Below, one piece after another: positions 36,615 to 46,422 of a DNA stretch of 64,000 nucleotides. The notes beneath the pieces are model-generated. The model was not told where the DNA came from. It was given only the letters and a program-made list of their open reading frames with translations, and searched no databases. The stretch comes from Linnemannia hyalina (Eukaryota; Mortierellomycota; Mortierellomycetes; Mortierellales; Mortierellaceae). Every line of letters starts with the position of its first letter. Position 1 is the first letter of the stretch. The stretch is taken from positions 930,001 to 994,000 of the forward strand of contig JAHRHY010000015.1 of NCBI GenBank assembly GCA_019671135.1. Direction: 5' to 3'. Both the position numbers and the translations under genes were made by a program.

Positions 36615-38215
36615 CATTCCAAAGCGATCAAAACACTACCCAGCCGAACCCTGAGTGAAAAGAGTCCAGAAATTGCCCTGTGCTCAGACGGCTAATGAAA
36701 GGAGAGGGTCTTTTACGTTCTTGTTCAACGTTACGAGAACTAGAGAGAAATACTGACTGTTTGTACTATTGTTGAGTGGAGCAAGAATGTAATAAAGAGG
36801 AGTCAGATGCACACAACGATAATTAGAGGGAAAATGGCGACAACGATGGTTGGTTGATTGGTTGAACATGGCGGGAGACAAGCAGCGCCAACTGTTTACT
36901 CTTTATTTCTGTAGTTTTTGTTGCTGTTGTTGTTGTTGTTAACCCTCAGTCCGATCGAAGAAAGTTGTTCGACTGTGTTGTATAGTCCATGGACTGAGCT
37001 TTGTGTCTGTGATAATTATTGCAAGGGGGTGAATGGGTCGCATGCGATTGGCCGAGAAGGTCAACGGGTTAGATTCTTTGGGCACGCGCACGATAAACCT
37101 TTCTTTCACTCGCTCAGCAATCGAAAAGGAAAGGCAAGGTGTACAGATAACAATGAATTTGCTAGCCGTGGGTATCGATGGTGATAGGCTGGCTCTTCTT
37201 TCCAGTTCCCTTTCCTCTCAGAGCGAGAATGGACAATCAAGCAAGAAAAAAGCTCTTCCTTCCTTTTTACTCACACAATGCACGCGATTGAATCGCTGTT
37301 GTTGGGCAACATTTGTAGGTGAGCTTCACTTCTTCTTTTCCCCGTTTGTTCGTTCGGGAACAAATCCGAAACTCTATCCCGCCCTGTGATCCCCTTTTGG
37401 CCCAGGGAAAAATGATCCAAGCGCGTCTCTTTCTTTTCCTGTTATTCATTTTCTATTTTTCCTTTGATTTCAAATAAAATAGTAGGGCTAGGAACAGGTT
37501 TTGGTGAGCTCAAGGAGCACGACACAACACATGTCCCCCTCTTACCTCTTCCTTCTTTCTTTTTTTCTTTCGATCTCGTGGTACAACAAACCACTTTTTT
37601 TTTCGTCTCTCTCCCCCTCTCACCATCGTTACAAATGCAAACAATCGTACTAAGCACGCAAGAACTGCGTTCCGTCATGGCCGAGCACCTATGCGTGAGT
37701 AAACAATTGAGGTGGGGTGAGTGTGTGTCTATTTTTTGTACTTTTTTCCCAGCAGGACTCGTTCGTTTGCTCACATCTTCCCTTTTTTTCCACGCTCGTT
37801 CATCTACTGCTCATTTCTGCTGGCCAAAATTGTAGTTTGCCTGGGCCACTACTCTTTGCCCATAGGGTCGCCAATGTTGACCAACTATGGCGTGCACAGG
37901 TTAAAGTAAGAACAACAGCATAAGCTCAGACTCATTCTGTTATGACGTTCATCTCTCGACGCGTTGTCTTCCTGCTCGTCGTGTCTTCTTCTTCTTCTTT
38001 GCCTCCTTATTTTCTCTTTCTCATTCCAGGGTCTTTTACTCCCCTTTTCTTCACTTTCTAGTTTTCATAAACATACCAGAGCGAAAAAGGGTTGGGGGGG
38101 AGACGATCGTGGCACTGAAGGACTCTCACTCCTTTCACTCCCTCCCCCTCTCTTACCTCTGGTTATTATTTTTACATCCCTCAACAACCAACACACCAAC
38201 GACAACAATATCATC

Positions 38216-39020
38216 ATGACAGTCCTGACCTTCAACTCGAACCCGAGCACAGCGACACGACATAATCTTAGCCGGCGACGGCATGGTATCTCTGGTGGTA
38301 GGGAGTCGATAACAACCTCCAGTAGCGTCAGGACATGACATAGGATTAGGATCGACTAAACTCTCAGAGGCAGAGTGGGGCTTTCATGACCTGGATGATC
38401 ATATCGGGGCTCGAGCAACGACTCGGAACCAAGCAGGAAGAGGACGACGAGGAGGATGACGCTTCGAAGAGGATTCATAGGTGTTTTGGTTGCTCTGTCG
38501 ATCATTGCGCTTTGGACTCGGTACTCGCCTCATCAGTCAGGACTTTCTATTGCTGTGACTCCCTTGACGACACGAGTGACAATGACTACTGGACGTACGA
38601 TTCTGACAAGAAGATCTTGCCACCGAGGCCTTACGCGCCAGACGAGAAGTACTTTATCCACGAGTACAGCCCTTGGCTTAGCTTCAACAACATGAGGTAC
38701 TGCTGTTACATCTAAAATGGCACTATTCAATCCTTCCTTCTTCTTTTTCACTCGCAAGACAAACATAGATTCATTTTCGCTTGTTTTCTTTTCATTTGGG
38801 CGAAGGACAGGTGCATGATAGAAAGAGGACTCTACCTCGCATCCCTCCTAAACCGAACACTCATCCTCCCCACAACCGTCTCCAATCAAGATCCCAAAGT
38901 TCGGATTATACATGTCAACAGACGACTACTTCCAATCCCTCGGTGCGATCCTCTTCGAAGACCTCCTTGACCCTTACTTCGAATCTCGATTCGGACACTT
39001 GATTGTGTTTGATGATTGAA
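38216..39020 (+). pseudogene. Broken type II membrane glycosyltransferase-like gene
   Basis: Segment 1 (38216-38338) is a basic Ser/Thr/Arg N-terminus ending in TGA. After several stops the same frame reopens at about 38400 with RRGFIGVLVALSIIALWTRY, a signal-anchor helix. Downstream of the helix the sense shifts frame to DYWTYDSDKKILPPRPYAPD and EKYFIHEYSPWLSFNNMR. A well-formed GT-AG intron (about 38697-38813) follows and leads into CMIERGLYLASLLNRTLILP. The motif LASLLNRTLILP after a lumenal stem resembles O-fucosyltransferase-like type II enzymes. A further shift gives YMSTDDYFQSLGAILFEDLL and then a stop. Two or more frame breaks and early termination indicate a relic. The family call is tentative. 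Confidence 0.5.
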
Positions 39021-39601
39021 TCGGGCTGGTGGAGCAGTTGATCTGTGTACGAGCGGCGTTGTTTGTGGACTATGAGTAGTAGCTTTACGAGTGGAATTCT
39101 GAGCTTGAGGTTAGATCCTGAGGCGTTGATGAGGAGGAGGGAGGTGGTAGTGGGAGGAAGAGGTTTGGATACCTCTATAAGAAAGGTGGGCCGGTACTTA
39201 TATCTGTGCAGCAGCAGCAAGGCTAATAGCTTTCTCTCTCTTTTATCATTTAAGTGATAACTGAAAAATAATCATGGTTCCTGAAATTGATGGACATGCA
39301 GGGATTGCTCCTTTGCGAGTACCATTTGTTAGGAGTAAATAACGGGTTGTAAAGGCAAGGTAATAAAAAGACGCTACGCGACAAACATCGCGTTCTCTGC
39401 TGTGAGATTGCTTGGACAGTCAAGCGGTTACGAGTGAACAAAAAATTGACACGATCCAAACTGAGAACAACGATGGTGGCGTCTACCAAATGAAAAGGAA
39501 AGCATGGACTTTCGTGGACACCAACGCGTTCTACACACCCCTTGACACCACCGGTTGGGACCCCAAAAAAGAGAGCTACCTGGAAATAGCAAAAAGATAG
39601 C
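39021..39601. other. Non-coding between glycosyltransferase relic and tRNA-Ser
   Basis: No gene supported. It may include further decayed C-terminal sequence of the relic up to about 39200. An ACGCGT hexamer at 39526-39533 has no neighbouring protein gene to regulate. Confidence 0.35.
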
Positions 39602-39681
39602 GTCAACAGCAGGATTTGAACCTGCGCGGGAGAACCCATGTGATTTCTAGTCACACGCCTTAACCGCTCGGCCATATTGAC
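39602..39681 (-). tRNA. tRNA-Ser (AGA)
   Basis: On the minus strand the acceptor stem GTCAATA pairs with TGTTGAC. A D-arm GGCCGAGCGGTTAAGGC follows. The anticodon stem TGTGA/TCACA encloses loop CTAGAAA, giving anticodon AGA. A type II variable arm TGGGTTCTCCCG and T-arm GCAGGTTCAAATCCTGC complete the cloverleaf. No intron. The long variable arm is expected for serine tRNA. Confidence 0.95.
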
Positions 39682-39730
39682 TTGTTGCTTGATAATATTT
39701 CAGTATTTCTGTCTCCTATGTACTCAACAT

Positions 39731-39755
39731 AAGTTGGTGGCGGCGCCACCAACTT
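39731..39755. repeat. Perfect palindrome between divergent tRNA genes
   Basis: Arms AAGTTGGTGGC and GCCACCAACTT (11 bp each, perfect) flank the three bases GGC. It lies 49 bp upstream of tRNA-Ser and 64 bp upstream of tRNA-Leu, in their shared 138-bp spacer. A CACGTG hexamer follows at 39763-39768. Confidence 0.85.
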
Positions 39756-39819
39756 AAATCCGTCACGTGAATAAGGTACCGTATGCTCTTGTATTACATA
39801 GAAAAATGCGTTCACCACT

Positions 39820-39901
39820 GGTAGGATGGCCGAGTTGGTCTAAGGCGCCGCACTCAAGTTGCGGTCTCGAGAGAGGCGTGGGTTCAAATCCCACTTCTAC
39901 C
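39820..39901 (+). tRNA. tRNA-Leu (CAA)
   Basis: Acceptor stem GGTAGGA pairs with TTCTACC (one G-T). D-arm GGCCGAGTTGGTCTAAGGC. Anticodon stem CCGCA/TGCGG encloses loop CTCAAGT, giving anticodon CAA. A long variable arm TCTCGAGAGAG-type is followed by T-arm GTGGGTTCAAATCCCAC. There is no intron, although many eukaryotic tRNA-Leu(CAA) genes have one. TTTT about 5 nt after the gene is the likely Pol III terminator. Confidence 0.95.
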
Positions 39902-40550
39902 ATTAACTTTTGCCTCCCTAGCGCACACACTGCTCTCCCTGAGTGCGAATGAAGATATTCTGACGCCATGGCTTTGGACACATGTCAGAATATCTTTTTG
40001 TACAATCAGAGATGTTAAGAGTTTCCCAATAGTCGCACGTATTCGAAGGCCGAAGAAGAATATAAAACAAGGACCCCCTTGGGGTGCTACAAGACCGCCA
40101 TCGTGTGAATGCTCTTTTTCCCTCGGCCGACACGACCCTCTCGTCCGTATGGGCGTTTTTTTTTTCCTTCGGGTGAATATATTTGACAACCTAAGACCAT
40201 CTGCCTTGCCCTGCATTCAAGATGCTGCAATGAAACTCCCGTTCTTGGCGATCATTATATCGGTGCGTTTTCCTGAGTACCCTTTTCGTCAAATTGACCC
40301 TTCGCGCTATATGAGTATTACGAGTATTACATGTTTAGCCAGTTATTCAGACATTCAATGTCATTTTATTTTTTCACCTGAATGCGATTCTATTATTTTC
40401 TGGGTCAGCGCAGAGTGGTCAGAAAGGACACGTCCTCTTTTTTTGCTCGTGTGTCCGCAAACATACAGCTCAGACTAGCATTCAACCATGGACATGCATA
40501 GTTAAGTTGCTGATATTAAGTTTTATTACTGGGTCAAATGATATGTGTTT
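39902..40550. other. Non-coding between tRNA-Leu and septin gene
   Basis: No gene supported. It contains a hairpin-forming inverted repeat at 39952-39996 (listed separately). The remainder, to 40550, includes the septin 3' flank. Confidence 0.5.
39952..39996. repeat. 13-bp perfect inverted repeat downstream of tRNA-Leu
   Basis: AAGATATTCTGAC (39952-39964) and GTCAGAATATCTT (39984-39996) are perfect reverse complements separated by 19 nt, followed by a T-run. The element could form a strong hairpin in either transcript. No coding overlap is supported. Confidence 0.85.
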
Positions 40551-42091
40551 CTAAGCGATGGTCGGTGCGCTGGCGGCGAGTTCCTGCAGCGACTGCAGGA
40601 CCGGAAAGTATGGCATGGGGGCATGCAACTGCTGCTGCTGTTGTTGTCCCTGCATCTGCATCTGTTGCTGTTGGAGCGCAATCTGCTTGGATCGCCAATT
40701 AATAAACTTCTTGACTGTAAACTGCCTCACATTATTAATCTGGGTTTCCAACACCAACTTCCTCAACAACGGCAACTCATTCATCGCATGCGTAAATGGG
40801 ATCTGATCCAGCGGGTCATCAGAACTCGGCTTTGGTGGCACATTCGATACCGCAAATGGTGGCCCGCCCTGTTGTCCCGTCTCGGCCATATGGATCAATT
40901 TGTCATAGTCGATCCTGAAGGTATAGATGGAGACTCCTTGTTCGCGTAGGGTTTTGAGGACGTGGACTTTGAGTTGTTGGACGTCCTGTTCGGATTGGGT
41001 GTCGATTTTGGAGATGACGGGGACGACGTTGACTTTTTCGGAGATGATGCGCATGTATTCGATGTCGAGGGGTTTGAGCCGGTGGACGATTAGGTAGAAG
41101 CAAACATCGATGAACTTGTGGGCTCCTACACCTATTCGTCATTTTCATTCATTTTAGGAAGAAAAAAAAGGGTGAGTGTGTGTGCCAAAAATAACGTTTA
41201 GTACGCTCAGCTTTTTTTTGTTTTGTTTGTCACGCAACAAATGATGGATGGGCGGGAAGGAAATAGCAGCAAAGAAAAACCACTAATGCACCCCCATTAG
41301 CCTGTTAGTGTAATAAATATCGCTTTGGTGTGGGTGTGTGGTATTTTGGTATTTTGGTGGTTTTTGTCCCTTGAGTGATCCGTACCTGTGACAAGAGAGC
41401 GCATGAGTTCGTTATTGGTGACCTCGATAAAGGGCGAGATCTTGCTGTTCTTTTCCTCGAAGGTCTGGCTGACGTGGTTCATGAACAGGGCGAAGTTGGT
41501 GCGGGCATCGATCACACTCCCGTAACCAGGAGTATCTACAAGAAGGGTAGCGAGGGGGGAGGAGCATGGGAGAAAAGAAAAAAGCGTGAATAAAAACGTC
41601 GCAAAGGAGGGTGAGAAGTATGTGATGAAAGATACGGAGAAAATGAACGATCTGCACATGCAGCACAAAGGCACAAAAAGAAAATATACAATTTGACTGT
41701 TGTGTCCAGCAAACGAGAGCGGGAAAAACATTACAACAGAAACGATGGAGGAAGAGAGCGGAAACTCACCGAGAAAGACGAGGTTGCGGGCTGGCGCTTC
41801 ATCGTCAGCATCCATATTGTCCCAAGGAATCTCCATCATGGTACTCGAGAACCGTTCCGTCAACTCCTGTGTCTGCACATAATCATCTTCGTCCTCGTCC
41901 TCGTCGTCCTCGTTGGTGCGACGAGGCTTCAATGGCTCCCAGTCGTGAGAGAGTACCTCGGGAAGGGTTTCGACAAACTGGCGAGCAAAGAGAGTCTTGC
42001 CAACAGCGCTGTCTCCGACGACAGCGAGACGGAGATATCCGATGTTTTGACCCGCACAGGGGTTGGCGAGGAGGTAGTGTGTCGAAGCCAT
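40551..42091 (-). CDS. Atypical septin-like GTPase
   Basis: Exons 42091-41770, 41535-41386, 41125-40551; 348 residues. G1 P-loop is VVGDSAVGKT (about 24-33), G3 is DTPGYGSVID, and the septin segment AHKFIDVCFYLIVHRLKPLD with IEYMRIISEKVNVVPVISKID is clear, so the family is confident. Differences from canonical septins: G4 reads SKID rather than AKAD, an acidic insertion (NEDDEDEDEDDY) lies between G1 and G3, and the C-terminal coiled coil is replaced by a Gln-rich tail (IALQQQQMQMQGQQQQQQLH). Septins form filaments at septa, hyphal branches and spores. The insertion and altered G4 suggest changed nucleotide handling or a regulatory member; that is inference. All three exons close in phase. 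Confidence 0.85.
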
Positions 42092-42708
42092 AGGGTAGTC
42101 TGTCCTTAGTAGGTCGTTGTTGTCCTGAACTGTGAATGAGTGAAAATAGATTGGCGGAATGAATGAGTGAATGCTTATTGTCGGGTGAGGAATGGAGTGG
42201 AAGAGAGAATGAGAAGAGAGAAAGAGAGAAGAAAGAGATATGAGGTCGAAGGTAAAGGGGAACAAAATAAAACGAAGAGAGGCGGCGACAAAGTGGCAGT
42301 GGAGGAAAGGAGAGGGTGAGGAGGTGGGCTCGTTCGGAGTGATGAAAATGGTCCATGAGTGCTTCAAGTAGTACCTAACTAGTACTTGCATAACAGTGTC
42401 CCAGTCGCAGATTAGTGTCGACTTGGTGCCGATGCTCTTCAAGTGTTCCAAAAGACCTAAGCGAGATCCATCTAACAGACAATATCATCTCTTACCTGCT
42501 CCTACTTGCCATTGCCTTTTTTACTTTAACCTCTTATCCCCTTTTATGTCGAACAAAAGTGATCGTTCAAACTTCGTTTTACATGTCCCATCAATCAATC
42601 ACCTATGAACTGATCAATGATGTATTTCATTCGATCGATCTGTGTATACTGTAGTGTTGTAGTGTGTAGGGCAAAGTCGTGTTTTATTAAAAGTAAGTGG
42701 CATATGTA
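42092..42708. other. Septin promoter/leader and 3' flank of TMEM70-like gene
   Basis: No gene. The 42110-42350 block is the pyrimidine-rich sense-strand leader of the septin gene. 42380-42708 is AT-rich non-coding sequence. Confidence 0.45.
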
Positions 42709-43891
42709 TTAAGATTGAGTGGCCTTGCCGTGTGAGAGCCGAGACTGGTGCTCGATCTGATCCATCACAAACGAGAAACTGGGGTTACTCAGCATCATCT
42801 GCTTGTTCACACGATAAGTTTCCTTCCTAGGAACCTGCGCTGCCGCCGCTGAAGGCACCTTCGGTGACTGTCGGGAACCAGGCTTGGTTGCTGAAGCTGG
42901 AGTAGTGGCAGAAGCTGTCGTCCAGGTGACAGACTTGTCAGTCTCGGATTGAACAAAGATATTGGTCGACAGGACCTGGGATGGTTGAGGCACACCACGC
43001 CAGTTGAGCTTCTCTAACGTCAACTTGAGCGCGTCCTTTGTCGACACAGTTACTGTAGGGGCTGGTGTCTTTGTCGAGAGCGAGCCCTGGACATGGATCT
43101 TGGTCACTTCGTTGCGGAATAGCGCATGCAGCAGAATCGATGGTGACAATGATACCACTCCAGCTAAATCAGGGGTACCAAAGACGAATCATAGAAGGAA
43201 TACGGTTAGGACACGCGACTTGTTGGTTTTTCTAGCTCGACTGCTGATGATCGTGCTGAACAATATTCATTTCCGAAAGCCAACTAGCTGGACGTGGACG
43301 AATCATTTTTAACGGACTCCTTCGGCTCGTATCACCCTCACCTCCGAACCATAGCTAATGTGGCACGGACGCAACAAATAGCTACTCCTCATTCTACAGT
43401 TTGTCGATTCGGCTCACTCTCTTCCCCGCCCCACACACATAATTGCTCCGTCCGTGTAATATTTGCTGACCACGTTCAATTGATTAAAGCAGAAAAAAAC
43501 AAGCAAAACAACAAGCAAATTTACCCATGATCGCCAAGAAATGTTCAGTGTTTCCGAGAAAGAGGGTTGAAGGCACAGCAATACAACCGCATGCACCAAA
43601 CACAAAGGCCACAGTCTTGCATTGACGCAGCGAGGAAGCGTAAGGTCCGACATAGGCCAAAACCGAGTTTGCAGGTGGCACATAGGGGCTACTGTTGTTG
43701 CTGTTTGTCAGTTTCTTCCATGGGTTGGTGCCTGAACCTGTTGCTGTTGTTGTTGGTGCTTTGGAGGAGGAGTTCTTGGCTCTGGAGTAGAAGAAAGGGG
43801 CGCTGGAGGAAAAGGTCCGGACTACTGTTATTGGTCCAGTCGAGGGACGAATAAGGATGTGACGCAATTGAAAGAGACAGGGCGTTGCCAT
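42709..43891 (-). CDS. TMEM70-like mitochondrial inner-membrane assembly factor
   Basis: Exons 43891-43525 and 43163-42709; 273 residues. The N-terminus, MATPCLFQLRHILIRPSTGP and a following Arg/Ser segment, is a good mitochondrial targeting peptide. The core SVLAYVGPYASSLRQCKTVA is followed by two hydrophobic hairpin helices (AFVFGACGCIAVPSTLF and AGVVSLSPSILLHALF). This order matches TMEM70/TMEM186-type proteins, in which a Y-x-G-P motif precedes a membrane hairpin. TMEM70 helps assemble the ATP synthase c-ring. The C-terminal 130 residues are Ala/Thr/Pro-rich and fungus-specific. It shares a 526-bp divergent promoter with the downstream hydrolase. Family call is moderate because similarity is limited to the hairpin core. 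Confidence 0.68.
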
Positions 43892-44417
43892 GGTTGAGTG
43901 TTCTGTGCAGGTTGAATGGAATGTGTGAATGGGTGATCCAGGATTCGTGATCTGACTTTCCTGTCCTGCCCTTTACCTTTTTTCCTTTGCAACTCATGTA
44001 AAATGAATTTACGAAAAGAATTGAAATAAGGAAGGGCGAGATGAATGATTCCTTGCCGTTCTTTCCTTCCTTTCCCTCCCTTTCGCTTGGCCTTCCTCCT
44101 TCTCCCATCTCTTTCTTCTTCACCACTTCGGACTCGCATTCAATCGGTCAACCCACCCATTTCTCTCTTTCTTTCTCCATCCCCGCTCTCCTCCTTCTCC
44201 TCTCCTCCTCTCCTCCTCTCCTCCTCTCCTCCTCTCCTCCTCTCCTGACTCGATACCCGTTCCTTGGCACTCGACTCTACCTCTCCCGGCTATTTTTTTC
44301 TGTCTTTGTGCCATTTCCAAGGAGACAGGAGCAACACGAACCCTTCGCCTTCTTCACCCCGACAACCTTTATCGCCAACAACAAACACCAAAAAACAAAC
44401 ACTCCTGGAAAGTGGGC
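43892..44417. promoter_or_regulatory. Divergent promoter of TMEM70-like and Bem46-like genes
   Basis: 526 bp between two divergent start codons. It contains an eight-base tandem repeat of type CTCCTCTC at about 44196-44246 and several C/T-rich blocks on the plus strand, which form the leader of the hydrolase. No separate gene. Confidence 0.5.
44196..44246. repeat. CTCCTCTC tandem repeat
   Basis: About six near-perfect 8-nt units of C/T only, in the leader of the Bem46-like gene. A homopurine-homopyrimidine tract of this kind can adopt triplex structures; that role here is speculative. Confidence 0.85.
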
Positions 44418-46248
44418 ATGTCATCCTATCTGCCCTGGTACCTCTCGTACTCGCTCGCAGCCGGACTGGTCGCTGTGCTGAGTGGAGGAGCGCTCCTCTA
44501 CCATTACCAGTGCGAAATCATATATCCGGCCAACTTCCCAGAAGGCTCCAGGAGACTTGTATGTGCCGATAATTGTGAAATGCTTTTCTCGTGAGATGTG
44601 TCTGCCAATTGGTTCATATTCTTCCCACACTTTTTGCTGACCAGGCTTTTTTTTGCTTGTCCTTCAATCCATTCTGTTTTCCCCCCTGTGTGTCTTTGTG
44701 TAATTTGTGTACGTGGTAATGTATGTGTGATGAATGTGGCGCGGTCAATAGGTCGCCAAGCCCTCCCAATATGGCTTACCCTACGAGGACTTGACTCTGA
44801 CGACGCCCGACAAGGTGAAAATCAAAGCCTACTTGATCAAGCACCCCGACGACAATGTTGCCCGCAAGAGACCTACCATCATGTACCTCCACGTATGTTA
44901 CTTCCTCTTTTTTGGCTGACTCAATTGCACATCCTTGCACTAAAAAATTGTGGATACTCACGAGAATTATTTTACGTTTTCTTGTTGCCCTTCTCCTCTG
45001 CTTACGGGTGGGTATTGAATTATTTAGGCAAATGCAGGCAACATGGGTCATCGTCTGTCGATTGCCGATGTCTTCTACAAGGAGTTTGGCTGCAATGTCT
45101 TTATGCTCTCCTACCGCGGGTAAGAGCCCCAATTTTGTCATATCAACAACTCCATTGGAGAAAGATGATTGCATGGCATAGACACGGAGAATGATACAAG
45201 CGGGATATATTCTTCTCAAGGCATATCATATTAATCAGTAGCATCAATTGCTTTTGTTCATCTAGGTATGGATTGAGTGAAGGCAGCCCCTCCGAAAAGG
45301 GACTTCGTCTGGATGCCCAGGTACTTTTCAAAGGATATTTCACAGAAACTGGACTCGTTACCATGAGGCAGCAAATTGCAAAGATTGTCAAGATATATAC
45401 CAACCAATTTTTCTCATGAACAAACATTAGACGGCACTGGACTTCATCAAGGCGCACCCAGTGATCTCAGAGACAAAGTTGATCGCATACGGACAATCGA
45501 TTGGAGGCGCAGTGTCGATCGATATTGTTGCAAGGAACGAGGACAAATTCTCGGGATTGATCATCGAGAACACGTTCCTCAGTCTTGTAAGTCTCCTCCT
45601 ACGCACTGCATCCCGTGCAAACTCTGCATTGCGGCGTTTGCACGGGTTGTAGTGCGTGGGAAGTTTATCTGCAGTCGTTTGTTGTAACGATCACCGTACC
45701 TTCGGCTGGTGGCGAATAGTTTGTTCGCCACTAGCCGAAGGTATGGTGTCGAGACTGCATTTGTTGGTCGATTTCAGAAGCCGTCTTATTTCCGCCTGCT
45801 GGAGAGATAAAAGCTTTTCCGTTATCGAGGAGAAAAAAAAGAATCCCATCTTATCGTTTCCGCCATACCATATTTCAATTCTTGCCGTATTGTTACTAAC
45901 TAGCCCAATACATCTTTTACATTTCCAAAAAAATAGCCCAAGCTTATCCCCCACGTCCTCCCTATGATCAGCAAAGTGGTCTTCCTGTGCCACCAAGTTT
46001 GGAACTCTGAACAGATGATCCAGCAGATTACCCGCTTGCCCGTCTTATTCCTTTCAGGACGCAAGGACGAGCTCGTCCCACCTGTACATATGCAGGAGTT
46101 GCACCGTATTCTCGATACCACTGGCGAGTCCGTTTGGCGCGAGTTCCCTGATGGAACTCATAACGACACTTGTCTCAAGCCTGGGTACTTTGAGGCCATC
46201 AAGGCCTTTTTGGAAGGGATCATGATCAGTGTCGTCCGTAAAAGCTAA
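44418..46248 (+). CDS. Bem46/ABHD13-type membrane-anchored alpha/beta hydrolase
   Basis: Exons 44418-44558, 44752-44892, 45028-45119, 45266-45320, 45431-45586, 45937-46248; 298 residues. An N-terminal anchor helix (LSYSLAAGLVAVLSGGALLY) is followed by the fold landmarks PTIMYLHANAGNMGHRL, NVFMLSYRGYGLSEGSPSE, the nucleophile elbow AYGQSIGGAVSID, FSGLIIENTFLSL, the acid LSGRKDELVPPVHM and the His in FPDGTHNDTCLKPGY. Ser, Asp and His are all present. The order and spacing fit the Bem46/ABHD13 family, serine hydrolases of uncertain substrate tied to polarity in fungi. The 350-nt intron 45587-45936 is the longest of the gene and carries two large palindromes. The stop lies only 174 bp from the convergent stop of the CaaX protein gene. 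Confidence 0.92.
45601..45657. repeat. 22-bp inverted repeat in Bem46-like intron (element 1)
   Basis: Arms 45601-45622 and 45636-45657 match as reverse complements over 22 nt with two mismatches, separated by 13 nt. The uninterrupted parts are ACGCACT/AGTGCGT and CCCGTGCAAAC/GTTTGCACGGG. The element begins 14 nt after the intron donor. Confidence 0.85.
45697..45743. repeat. 20-bp inverted repeat in Bem46-like intron (element 2)
   Basis: Arms TACCTTCGGCTGGTGGCGAA (45697-45716) and TTCGCCACTAGCCGAAGGTA (45724-45743) are reverse complements with a single G-T mismatch, separated by 7 nt. It lies 39 nt after element 1 in the same intron. Confidence 0.88.
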
Positions 46249-46422
46249 ATAGTGCCTACTTTTTGCTGGCGCTCTTTTTGTGTGCGCGTAGCAAGTAATA
46301 ATGCGAGGAGAAAGAGATGAATGATTGGCATAGCATTCTCGCCCATTCTCAAAAATATATTTTTCTCTTCTGTCCATTCCGTTGACATGTACATTATAAC
46401 ATCTCTATGGGAGGGGGGGTTT

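Larger units (their letters stand above)
34691..38215. other. 3.5-kb gene-free region with simple repeats
   Basis: No gene supported. It contains GA-rich repeats at 34809-34892, a (CAA)n tract at 36580-36614 and a TTG-rich stretch at 36918-36942. Many T/C-rich short open frames lack domains. A weak two-exon possibility starting at 37635 was considered and rejected. Confidence 0.45.

Noticed and set aside
37635..37922. Possible two-exon small gene starting MQTIVLSTQELRSVMAEHL
   Set aside because: Several acceptors give different frames, none restores a recognisable protein, and the region is otherwise C/T-rich non-coding.
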